Assembly (NCBI GenBank): GCA_943349555.1
Contig: CALQZK010000002.1
Coordinates: forward strand, 1 to 32,141
DNA from: Candidatus Nomurabacteria bacterium
GTDB taxonomy: Bacteria; Patescibacteriota; Minisyncoccia; Phycocordibacterales; PALSA-1337
Length of the DNA stretch: 32,141 nt
Direction: 5' to 3'
The notes beneath the pieces were generated by a model that was given only the letters and a program-made list of their open reading frames with translations, was not told the DNA's origin and made no database searches. This document shows positions 23,189-30,200 of this stretch, in pieces (the first letter of the stretch is position 1; each line of letters starts with the position of its first letter). The position numbers and the translations under genes are program-made.

Positions 23189-23600
23189 ATGTTAACAAAA
23201 AGACTACTTAATCATCGGTGTTGAACTCACTAATCTGGTGAAAGTTAATAATATCCTGTCTCACTACGATAATTCGAATGCGCAGTCTCTTACAGCCTAT
23301 ACCCTTCGAGAGCTCGGTGTGACAGATAAGGAATATAAATACGATGTCTCGTGGAATGACAAATTAAATCAAGTTGAAATGAGGGCGCTGCTAAATCAGT
23401 CTGTTAAAATAGAAATCTCTGATGAAAAGTTCACTTTGCATAAAAATGAAAGCATCTTACTCGCCCGATCGATCAAGTTCACCGAATATACAGTAACCAA
23501 ACTTCTCTCTGATGTCGGTTTTAGAACAGAGCTCCTGACAACTTCTGAAGACAGGGGCTATCTTCTTACAATGATTCAGCCGACAAGGTATAGTGCATAA
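23189..23600 (+). pseudogene. C-terminal remnant of an EgtD-like (Methyltransf_33) SAM methyltransferase, frameshifted
   Basis: The translated frame QKDYLIIGVELTNLVKVNN continues through SHYDNSNAQSLTAYTLRELG and NQVEMRALLNQSVKIE to VGFRTELLTTSEDRGYLLTM. This resembles the end of histidine-specific SAM methyltransferases (EgtD/DUF2260), which are about 320 aa. The SAM-binding N-terminal part is missing. ATG 23189, placed after a promoter, opens a different frame that stops after 11 codons. Removing one A from the A5 run (23197-23201) would join it to the conserved frame as MLTKDYLIIGVEL..., about 136 aa. As written, only GTG 23238 can start the frame, giving 120 aa. It could be a decayed gene, a sequencing indel, or a gene rescued by slippage on the A tract. 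The family call is moderately sure. Confidence 0.6.
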
Positions 23601-23631
23601 GACTGTAGTCCTGACTTTACGAAAAAGATCC

Positions 23632-23659
23632 TTGCAATTCTTCTGACTCCTGCCATAAT
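23632..23659 (+). promoter_or_regulatory. Promoter of the MazF-like gene
   Basis: TTGCAA (23632-23637), 16 bp and extended -10 TGC-CATAAT (hexamer 23654-23659) predict a start about 4 nt before ATG 23671. No Shine-Dalgarno is visible, so the mRNA is nearly leaderless. Confidence 0.5.
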
Positions 23660-23670
23660 TACTCTTAATT

Positions 23671-24132
23671 ATGGCAACCGAACCGCTTAATATACAGATA
23701 AATACAGCAGATCAACCGGAAAAGGATTTTTTGGGCTGGTATAAGAAAAAGATTGAGGTCAATCAAAGAGTAATTTCTTTTGATTTTGCTCAACAAGATA
23801 TATGGTGGTGTAGTCTTGGCATCAACATAGGTTTCGAAGAAGATGGAAAAAATGAAGACTTTGAGCGACCAGTCTTGATCTTAAAAAAATTCAGTAAAGA
23901 TGTTTTTATTGGACTACCCTTAACATCAACGAAAAAAGAAAGTCCCTATTATTTTCCTATCAAACTTCATGATCAGGAAGGCTCTATTCTTCTCTCTCAT
24001 CCACGCCTTCTCAGTTCAAAACGGCTGAATAGGAAATTGATTAAAATTAGTCGAGGAATATTTAAGGAAGTGCTGGAAGAACATGTAAACCTGTTCACCG
24101 AAAGTCGAAACCCCACTCAGCCCGAAGGCTAA
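23671..24132 (+). CDS. PemK/MazF-like toxin-family protein
   Basis: This 153-aa protein has a MazF/PemK-type core. IWWCSLGINIGFEEDGKNE is followed by the family pattern RPVLILKKFSKDVFIGLPLTS, then ILLSHPRLLSSKRLNRKLIKIS. MazF toxins are small endoribonucleases that cut mRNA at short motifs. The N-terminal extension (LGWYKKKIEVNQRV) resembles similar proteins I associate with CPR genomes. No antitoxin-like gene lies beside it: upstream is a methyltransferase remnant and downstream a helicase. It may thus be a solitary toxin-fold protein or have a partner elsewhere. The usual start of a MazF barrel (GDIVWV) is altered to DIWWC. The last codons and the stop lie within a strong hairpin. Confidence 0.75.
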   Translation: MATEPLNIQINTADQPEKDFLGWYKKKIEVNQRVISFDFAQQDIWWCSLGINIGFEEDGKNEDFERPVLILKKFSKDVFIGLPLTSTKKESPYYFPIKLHDQEGSILLSHPRLLSSKRLNRKLIKISRGIFKEVLEEHVNLFTESRNPTQPEG

Positions 24133-24159
24133 GTGGGGAATCTCGGACGCCGTTTGGCG
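24111..24159 (+). terminator. Tandem hairpins at the end of the MazF-like gene
   Basis: CCCCACTCAGCC (24111-24122) pairs with GGCTAAGTGGGG (24127-24138) around CGAA, with one mismatch in 12. CGCC-GTTT-GGCG (24148-24159) follows. No T-tract follows either stem on the plus strand, so this may be an mRNA 3'-end or processing structure rather than a simple terminator. The toxin stop codon is inside the first stem. Confidence 0.5.
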
Positions 24160-24193
24160 ATTTACTCCTTTAGGATAGCATACCAGAAAATAA

Positions 24194-27094
24194 ATGCAAC
24201 CCCCTCAAACCAACACCTTCCAAAACCTCTACAAAACCCTCAATAAAGCCCAGAAACAGGCTGTAGACGCTATAGACGGCCCTGTAATGGTCATTGCAGG
24301 CCCTGGAACTGGCAAAACTCATATATTGAGTCTTCGTATTGCAAATATCCTCAAACAGACCGATACGCCGGCAAATGGCATTCTAGCTATTACTTACACT
24401 GAAGCCGGAGTGAAAGCCATCCGAGCCAAGCTGAAGACAATAATAGGCGACAGAGCGCATGATGTGCGAATCCATACTTTCCACGGTTTCGCTTCTTCCG
24501 TCATGGCAGAATATCCGGATCATTTCCTGCATGTCAGCGATATGAAGCAGATGACAGATGTAGAGCAGGAGTCACTTATAAGAAAAATAGTTTCAAATAC
24601 TAAATTTTCCGATTTGCGTCCAGCAGGCAAGCCTGATGCCTATGTTTCTGGAATTATACGAAGCATAGATGATGCGAAGAGGGAGGCACTGACTCCAGAA
24701 ATGGTCAGGCAATATGCAAAAGATGAAATAGAGAGAATAAAAAATGATGAGGAATCTATTTCCACCAGAGGAGCGACGAAAGGGCAGTTGAAAGCGGATG
24801 CCAGAGAGGCGATAGAGAAGTGTGAGAGAACAATTTTATTTGCGGATATTTATGATGAATATGAAAAAGAAAAAAGAGAAGATAAGAAAATAGATTTTAA
24901 TGATTTGATAATAGAGCTGTTGCTGGCATTGCGCCATGATGAATTGCTTCTACGTTTACTCCAAGAAAGATATTTGTACATCCATGTTGATGAACACCAG
25001 GATACGAATGATGCGCAGAACTTTATTATCAGCATGATAGCGGAATTTTTCGATACCCCCAACATCTTTATTGTTGGTGATGAAAAGCAGGCTATATATA
25101 GATTCCAAGGTGCTTCTGTTGAAAATTTCCTTCTTCTCCAGAAGCGCTGGCCGGCTATGAATGTTATTTCTCTGGATACTAACTACCGATCACATCAAAG
25201 CATCCTTGATGCCAGTTTCGGAATGATTGAGAAGAATTATATTGATGATGAAAATAAAGATCTGAGAATTCGTTTGAAATCAGGAAATGATGACGAGGCT
25301 AGACCTCTCGAGATAGTTACAGGTGAGAATATATCTGCTATCGAGCTCTATTTAGTAAAAGTGCTTAAGAAACTTGATCAGAAAGATACTGCAGCCATAA
25401 TAGTCAGGAGAAACCGCGACCTCGACCGAGTTATTCGCCTTATGGAACTTCACAATATCCCAGTTTCATCCGAGAGAAGCGTAGACATCTTCAGCCATCC
25501 TGCTGGCAGGCTTTTCTTTAACCTTATAGAATATCTTTCTGACTCTTCTAAGCTAGATGCTTTGGCAAAAACAATTATTGCAGGAATGTGGAATCTTAAA
25601 TTTGAAGAATCGACGGCTTTAGTCAGAGATCTGCAAAGTGGAAATATTAAAGAATTAGAAAATAAAATATCTGGACTTGCCTCTATCAAAAAAATGCTTC
25701 TCTCTGACAGTTCTGTAGGCTTTCTGATCCACTCCGCCGAAGAGTCTGGCTTCACATCTCTCATTGCAAAAGATCCTTCGTATGTCCATGTCTGGAGAGG
25801 TATTATATCTCTAGCAGAATCTCTGACAAGAGAATCCAAGATTATTGATCCTATGGAATTAATGTCCGGTATGCTTGAATACAGGGCCTCTGCAGAATCC
25901 AGACCAGTAAAAATATCCGTAGGTGCCCCAGATTTTCCCATCCAAGCCATGACAGCCCATGGAAGCAAAGGATTGGAATTTGACTATGTTTTTATACCTT
26001 ATGCCACAGAAGAAGCCTGGGTAGGAAGAGCGAGAGGAGCCTCATTTATATTACCAAAAAAACAGACTGTAAATAGCGATATCCGCGATGTTCGCAGATT
26101 GTTTTATGTTGCCCTTACCCGTGCCCGAAAGCATGCAACTGTGCTGACTGCTACAGAAGAATCGGATGGAAAAATAATAACCCCGATCAGATTTTTGGAT
26201 GAACTTGATCCTGAACACATATCTCACGTCACATTGCCAAGAGCTGGAGCAGAGGAGGTTTATGCAAATAAAAATTCAATAAAAAAATCAGGCTCGCAAT
26301 TAGCAGAAATTGCGAAGGACGTCCTAATGAAAAAAGGCCTATCAGTTACAGCTTTAAACCACTTTTTGGAATGTCCTAATAAATTTATATATCAGAGCAT
26401 ATTGAAGATGCCTCAAGCACCATCTGCTTCAGCAGAAAAGGGGACCGCTATGCACTCTGCTTTGTCGGCAATTTGGAAATCAGAATCACGGGGTGTTAGG
26501 GAAATTGAAACAATTCTCACAGAAAAAATCAAAGAATATTTTGATGAATCATTTCTGCCAGTACTAGAAAAGGAATCAGCCAGAAAAGAATTGGTGGAAA
26601 ATATCCCAGTGGTGGCAAAAGCTTTAGAAGCTCATTTTTTAATTCCTAAAAATTCTGCAATTTTCACAGAATCCTGGGTTGAAGCGCCATTCTCGAACAT
26701 TAATCTCCACGGAAAGCTCGATGCAATAATCGATAATGGAAATGAGGTATACATATATGATTATAAGACCAAGCAGGCGATGTCTGTGAATGCGATAAAA
26801 GGCGAGACAAAGACTGATGTGGATGGGAATTTCTTCAGGCAGTTGGTTTTTTATAAAATCCTAGCTAGTGGAGATTCCCGATGGAGGAATAGGAAAATTA
26901 CTCCTGCTCTAGTCTTCGTTTCTCCTGACGAAAAAGGGAGATGTCCCACAGTTACACTCCCGATTGAAACCACCGATATGGAAAAAGTCAGGACTGAAAT
27001 TCAATCTTTACTAGACAGCGTATTTAGTGGAAAGATTCTTGAGGCAAAATGCAATGACGATAAATGCGAGTGGTGTGGGTTAAGAGATATATAA
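24194..27094 (+). CDS. UvrD/AddA-like helicase fused to a PD-(D/E)XK nuclease with an iron-sulphur motif
   Basis: This 966-aa protein couples a superfamily 1A helicase with a RecB-type nuclease. Helicase motifs are Walker A AGPGTGKTH (35-43), ITYTEAG, HTFHGF, Walker B-like HVDEHQDTND, IVGDEKQAIYRFQGA, DTNYRSHQSI, TAHGSKGLEFDYVFI and FYVALTRARKH. The C-terminal third begins LNHFLECPNKFIYQ and has KGTAMHSALSAIW. GKLDAIIDNGNEVYIYDYKTKQ carries the Asp and D-x-K nuclease residues. One Cys in LECPNKF and three near the end (AKCNDDKCEWCGL) match the four-Cys Fe-S layout of AddB/Cas4-type nucleases. The likely role is double-strand-end processing for recombination. No AddB, RecC or RecD partner is in the window. 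Confidence 0.92.
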   Translation: MQPPQTNTFQNLYKTLNKAQKQAVDAIDGPVMVIAGPGTGKTHILSLRIANILKQTDTPANGILAITYTEAGVKAIRAKLKTIIGDRAHDVRIHTFHGFASSVMAEYPDHFLHVSDMKQMTDVEQESLIRKIVSNTKFSDLRPAGKPDAYVSGIIRSIDDAKREALTPEMVRQYAKDEIERIKNDEESISTRGATKGQLKADAREAIEKCERTILFADIYDEYEKEKREDKKIDFNDLIIELLLALRHDELLLRLLQERYLYIHVDEHQDTNDAQNFIISMIAEFFDTPNIFIVGDEKQAIYRFQGASVENFLLLQKRWPAMNVISLDTNYRSHQSILDASFGMIEKNYIDDENKDLRIRLKSGNDDEARPLEIVTGENISAIELYLVKVLKKLDQKDTAAIIVRRNRDLDRVIRLMELHNIPVSSERSVDIFSHPAGRLFFNLIEYLSDSSKLDALAKTIIAGMWNLKFEESTALVRDLQSGNIKELENKISGLASIKKMLLSDSSVGFLIHSAEESGFTSLIAKDPSYVHVWRGIISLAESLTRESKIIDPMELMSGMLEYRASAESRPVKISVGAPDFPIQAMTAHGSKGLEFDYVFIPYATEEAWVGRARGASFILPKKQTVNSDIRDVRRLFYVALTRARKHATVLTATEESDGKIITPIRFLDELDPEHISHVTLPRAGAEEVYANKNSIKKSGSQLAEIAKDVLMKKGLSVTALNHFLECPNKFIYQSILKMPQAPSASAEKGTAMHSALSAIWKSESRGVREIETILTEKIKEYFDESFLPVLEKESARKELVENIPVVAKALEAHFLIPKNSAIFTESWVEAPFSNINLHGKLDAIIDNGNEVYIYDYKTKQAMSVNAIKGETKTDVDGNFFRQLVFYKILASGDSRWRNRKITPALVFVSPDEKGRCPTVTLPIETTDMEKVRTEIQSLLDSVFSGKILEAKCNDDKCEWCGLRDI

Positions 27095-27129
27095 AAGAAA
27101 AGAACGCCGTACCCGAGGGTCGTGCGCTC

Positions 27130-27175
27130 CTAGCAACTTTTGGTTAAAGGTGTTACTGACCTCTTTTGTTGTTAG
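27130..27175. repeat. Hairpin between convergent helicase and orphan gene
   Basis: CTAGCAAC (27130-27137) pairs with GTTGTTAG (27168-27175), 8 bp with one G-T wobble. Inside it AAAGGT can pair with ACCT and TTT with a bulge. It overlaps the stop codon of the minus-strand gene and lies 35 bp beyond the helicase stop, so a two-way transcription end is possible. No T-tract adjoins it. Confidence 0.35.
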
Positions 27176-27498
27176 CAGTCTCCAAGACAGATGACCCATC
27201 TTCCATCCTTAAGATCAAGGGTGGCGTATCCAGATCCATCGATCCGGACAACATCCCGATTGTTCGTCATGTTCTTTTTGACGATGCATTGGCGAAGAAG
27301 TTTGAGAGGGTTGCTGGGATCCTGATAGATCCCAAACATCACACACTCATACTCATCCGGCAATGGTTCATGAAGGGCATTGATTGCCTTGGCTATGACT
27401 TGCTCCGAGAACGCCTGGAGTTTCATAATTGATACTCCGAAGGATTTAGCTTGTAAACGGTTTTTCGCCGCCAGCTCCGACATTTCAGTTGCATTCAT
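27172..27498 (-). CDS. Hypothetical protein, 108 aa
   Basis: I do not recognise this protein. It begins MNATEMSELAAKNRLQAKSF and is helical in its first half (SIMKLQAFSEQVIAKAINAL). The second half looks like beta strands (EYECVMFGIYQDPSN, DVVRIDGSGYATLDLKDGRWVICLGDC). No membrane segment or known motif is visible. The minus strand is preferred over an 88-aa overlapping plus-strand frame because it has a real ATG and a promoter placed for it (TTGACA-17-TATGCT at 27572-27544). Its expression appears independent of the neighbouring dsbA-like gene. No Shine-Dalgarno is obvious. Confidence 0.55.
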   Translation of the reverse strand: MNATEMSELAAKNRLQAKSFGVSIMKLQAFSEQVIAKAINALHEPLPDEYECVMFGIYQDPSNPLKLLRQCIVKKNMTNNRDVVRIDGSGYATLDLKDGRWVICLGDC

Positions 27499-27535
27499 AA
27501 TTGCTCGCTATTCAGTTTTTGGTTGGTGAACTAAG

Positions 27536-27572
27536 ACTATATAAGCATAGCATATTAAGCCATACTTGTCAA
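27536..27572 (-). promoter_or_regulatory. Promoter of the 108-aa minus-strand gene
   Basis: On the minus strand TTGACA (27572-27567) and TATGCT (27549-27544) are 17 bp apart; TATAGT (27541-27536) is an alternative -10. The leader would be about 35-45 nt. This is the closest match to a full consensus -35 in the window. Confidence 0.6.
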
Positions 27573-27578
27573 TACCAC

Positions 27579-28322
27579 CTATTTACCCTCCGCCAGCAAC
27601 GCATCAATACTCTGCTTTATTGATTCATAAGGCTGTGCGCCTTCTATTGGAATCTGCTTTCCTGCGGGAGTAATGAGAATGCTGGAAGGTGTTCCTTGGA
27701 TACCAATGTTGAGGCCATCAAGATATGAAGCCTCGACTTTATCTTTATATCTTCCACTGTCCAAACAAATTTTAAATTCAGCCACATCAAGACCAGCAAA
27801 TTCGGCAATCTTCGGAAGCTCTTTCTGATCTAGACCATCTGGACTGGTGGAAGTGACTGAGGGTGTTATTTCGTAAAGACGATTAGTATAAACCCAAAAT
27901 TTATCATTACCACCGAGAGCAGCTGCGCATTCCATAGCCTGCGATTCTCGTCCGGCATTTGGGTGAAGGATGCCGCCATCAGGGCGAGTGCCAGGCTTGT
28001 CGATAGGGAAGCTTCGATAGATCCAGGCAACATCTCCAGACTTACCATATTCGTTCATGATCTTCCTCATTGTATTATGGAAGACTTTGCAGAAAGGACA
28101 TGCGGGATCTGAATATTCAACTATTTTTATCTTTGCATCTGGATTTCCTAGGATATGATCTGCAGAACTAACGGGTTTCAATTGCATTTGCTGTGAGCCG
28201 ATAGCGGCTGCTTGGTTAGCAGAAGGCGAAGGCTTCATTGTATATATGACCGAACCGGCGATTATAGCGCCGGCGATAATAATAGCTGTGGGTATATTTA
28301 AAACTTTTGATTGATTTTCCAT
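27579..28322 (-). CDS. DsbA-like thiol-disulphide oxidoreductase, membrane-anchored
   Basis: This 247-aa protein has an N-terminal hydrophobic anchor (about 9-28, NIPTAIIIAGAIIAGSVIYT), a low-complexity linker, and a thioredoxin-fold domain from about 55. The redox motif is CPFC (75-78) in VEYSDPACPFCKVFH. GTPSSILIT near 215 holds the cis-Pro-containing loop typical of DsbA proteins. It probably catalyses disulphide formation on exported proteins outside the membrane. Two further Cys residues (AMECAA, KICLDS) may form a structural pair. No VKOR or DsbB partner is in the window. Its -10 hexamer fills most of the 12-bp gap after the exonuclease gene. Confidence 0.9.
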   Translation of the reverse strand: MENQSKVLNIPTAIIIAGAIIAGSVIYTMKPSPSANQAAAIGSQQMQLKPVSSADHILGNPDAKIKIVEYSDPACPFCKVFHNTMRKIMNEYGKSGDVAWIYRSFPIDKPGTRPDGGILHPNAGRESQAMECAAALGGNDKFWVYTNRLYEITPSVTSTSPDGLDQKELPKIAEFAGLDVAEFKICLDSGRYKDKVEASYLDGLNIGIQGTPSSILITPAGKQIPIEGAQPYESIKQSIDALLAEGK

Positions 28323-28328
28323 ATGGCT

Positions 28329-28337
28329 ATTATATCA
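28329..28337 (-). promoter_or_regulatory. Extended -10 fused to the exonuclease stop codon; predicted leaderless dsbA-like start
   Basis: On the minus strand the stop TGA (28337-28335) is followed at once by TATAAT (28334-28329), then AGCCAT, then ATG at 28322. The 12-bp intergenic gap is exactly one -10 hexamer plus a 6-nt spacer. Confidence 0.65.
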
Positions 28338-28919
28338 GAAAGGTAGAGTAAATGTCATTGTATGCTCTGGCTTAATTTCCCATTGAGATGTATTTATCTT
28401 TATATCATGCACAGCGCCACCAGCTCCCAAATCTTTATATTTAAATCCTCCATTCGCCAAGGCAAAATCATAAATCTCTTTTGTAATTTTAACATCCTCA
28501 ATACAGTACTTTATGAGCTTATCAATCTCTCCTTTATTCCACCAGTCCACCGCATCAGATCCTCCTCCAATTTTCTTTTTTCCCAATGTTGCTTCTGCTA
28601 CAGTATCCAACTTAAGCCTGCGTCCGATGACATTCCGAGCTTCTCTCATAAGATCAATGCTGCGGATTTTGGAAAGATCGCCGGAATAGTATTTGTTCAA
28701 AAGTGGAATGTCAAAGTGGTCTCCATTCCAAGTAATGAGGGCATCAGCTTTTTCCATGATTGGCCACAGACTAGGGAAATCTTTTTCCAAAAAACTTTTG
28801 TATTGATTGTCTAATGAGTCATGGATACAAACAACAGATATATCCAGAGCTGTCGGATCGTTTGACCCAACTTCATGAAAGAAATTCTTTGTCTCGATGT
28901 CAAAGGTGATCTTTCTCAT
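28335..28919 (-). CDS. DEDD-family 3'-5' exonuclease (DnaQ / PolB-exo-like)
   Basis: This 194-aa protein is a stand-alone ribonuclease-H-fold exonuclease. Exo I is ITFDIETKNF, Exo II is ALITWNGDHFDIPLLNKY, and Exo III is YCIEDVKITKEIYDF with an Asp. The Leu-rich HFDIPLL pattern resembles exonuclease domains of family-B DNA polymerases and the YprB group. The target could be DNA or RNA. LKLDTVAEATLGKKKIGG matches the region between Exo II and Exo III in these families. The last 30 residues (AVHDIKINTSQWEIKPE...) are not recognised. It starts one base after the hisS stop (TGA-A-ATG), so it is very likely co-transcribed with hisS. Confidence 0.85.
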   Translation of the reverse strand: MRKITFDIETKNFFHEVGSNDPTALDISVVCIHDSLDNQYKSFLEKDFPSLWPIMEKADALITWNGDHFDIPLLNKYYSGDLSKIRSIDLMREARNVIGRRLKLDTVAEATLGKKKIGGGSDAVDWWNKGEIDKLIKYCIEDVKITKEIYDFALANGGFKYKDLGAGGAVHDIKINTSQWEIKPEHTMTFTLPF

Positions 28920-28920
28920 T

Positions 28921-30180
28921 TCACATGTCGCTTTCTTCCCCAGTAGCCAAATCTTTTATCTTATATTTCCCCGTCTTTACTTCATCATCTCCTATGCAAA
29001 TGACTTTAGGTATTTTTCTTTTATCAGCAGACTTTATCTGATCGCCTACTTTTCTACCGGAGAAGTCAACTGCGACTTTCTGACCTTTATCACGGAGGCT
29101 TTGAGCTACTTCTAGAGCGAAGGGGGTGTTTTCATTTCCTAGAATACAGATACAAAAATCGGCAGTTGCAGCTTCGACCAAAACCTTGTCGTAAGTCTCT
29201 ATTAAATCCCTTGCTATTACATCACCAGCGCCGAAACCAACAGCAGGCACTTTCTCTCCGCCAAATAGAGATAACAAATCATCATATCGCCCCCCACCGA
29301 ACACTGACCTCCTATTATTCGGATTCTTATCAAACACTTCAAAAACAATCCCTGTATAGTAGTCGAAACCTCGCATGAGAGTCTGATCAAAGCGAGTATT
29401 TGTAATACCTAATTTTTCCAGAGCAGATATTACTTCTTTTATTTCTTTTAATCCTTCATGCTCCTCTTTAGTCTGCGGCAATTGCTTTGCAAATTCTTCG
29501 AAGTTCTTTGAATTAAGGAGAGTTAAAAACTTCGGAGCATTATCACCTAAGATTTCCTTTATTCCATCAGCGAAAATGTCAGCGGGAATTTTATCTTTCT
29601 TATCAATCAATTTAGAAACTTTTTGTGCTTGCTCTTCGGTAAGGCTGAAAACTTCTTTGGCCACATAATTCATAACCTTGCGATTATTGAGGCGCACTTC
29701 AAAGTCAGAATCCTTCAATCCATAGGCTCTGGTAATATCACAGGCGATTTGAATAATTTCTACTTCAGCCTGGATACTTTCAATTCCAAAAATATCAACA
29801 TTCAATTGCCAATGCTCGCGCAAGCGCCCCCTCTGCGGCTGCTCATAGCGGAAAAGATTGGGAATAGAATACCAACGAACAGGGAAGATGAGTTCCTTTT
29901 TCTTACTTGCCACCATGCGGGCCACAGTAGGAGTCATCTCCGGACGAAGAGTGACTTCGCGATCACCGCGATCGATAAAAGTATATGTCTGCTTATTAAC
30001 AATTTCCTCTCCAGATTTCGCCCTATACAATTCTGCAGGCTCCAATACAGACGCACCGTACTCTTCATAGCCATATTTCTCTACAGCATTACGCCAGATA
30101 TTAAAAATCTTTTTCTGCATGGCCATGTCCGCAGGATAGAAGTCACGCACACCCTTGTATGGATCAGTTGGAAGTTTCAT
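28921..30180 (-). CDS. hisS: Histidyl-tRNA synthetase
   Basis: HisRS charges tRNA-His. The 419-aa protein is a class II synthetase of normal length. Motif 1 lies near YGYEEYGASVLEP. The TLRPEMTPTVARM loop and motif 2 (SIPNLFRYEQPQRGRLREHW, then QLNVDIFG) follow. The histidine-specific FDQTLMRGFDYYTGIVFEV and motif 3 (SVFGGGRYDDLL...VPAVGFGAGD) are present. The C-terminal anticodon-binding domain (about 330-410) has VEAATADFCICILG and KVAVDFSGRKVGDQIKSAD. MKLPTDPYKGVRDFYP is the expected N-terminus. The first -10 is 6 nt from the ATG and overlaps that of truB. Confidence 0.96.
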   Translation of the reverse strand: MKLPTDPYKGVRDFYPADMAMQKKIFNIWRNAVEKYGYEEYGASVLEPAELYRAKSGEEIVNKQTYTFIDRGDREVTLRPEMTPTVARMVASKKKELIFPVRWYSIPNLFRYEQPQRGRLREHWQLNVDIFGIESIQAEVEIIQIACDITRAYGLKDSDFEVRLNNRKVMNYVAKEVFSLTEEQAQKVSKLIDKKDKIPADIFADGIKEILGDNAPKFLTLLNSKNFEEFAKQLPQTKEEHEGLKEIKEVISALEKLGITNTRFDQTLMRGFDYYTGIVFEVFDKNPNNRRSVFGGGRYDDLLSLFGGEKVPAVGFGAGDVIARDLIETYDKVLVEAATADFCICILGNENTPFALEVAQSLRDKGQKVAVDFSGRKVGDQIKSADKRKIPKVICIGDDEVKTGKYKIKDLATGEESDM

Positions 30181-30200
30181 GGCATTATTGTATCAAAGAT
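30181..30200. promoter_or_regulatory. Shared bidirectional -10 between hisS and truB
   Basis: Only 20 bp separate the two divergent start codons. Minus strand: TGA-TACAAT (hexamer 30192-30187), six bases (AATGCC), ATG of hisS at 30180. Plus strand: TATTGT (30186-30191), nine bases, ATG of truB at 30201. The two hexamers overlap on opposite strands, and both genes are predicted to be leaderless or nearly so. The -35 regions would lie inside the opposite coding sequences and look weak. Confidence 0.5.

Noticed and set aside
23189..23224. An 11-codon peptide starting at the leaderless-type ATG after rpoD, as a regulatory leader peptide
   Set aside because: The frameshift explanation is simpler, since one A removed restores a conserved protein. 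The peptide has no amino-acid bias suggesting attenuation.
27166..27432. An 88-aa plus-strand frame overlapping the 108-aa minus-strand gene
   Set aside because: It begins within the hairpin region, has no promoter or Shine-Dalgarno, and its sequence is the complement of a frame that has both an ATG and a strong promoter.
28362..28814. A 150-aa plus-strand frame inside the exonuclease gene
   Set aside because: The minus strand encodes a clear DEDD exonuclease here, and the plus-strand translation has no recognisable motif.
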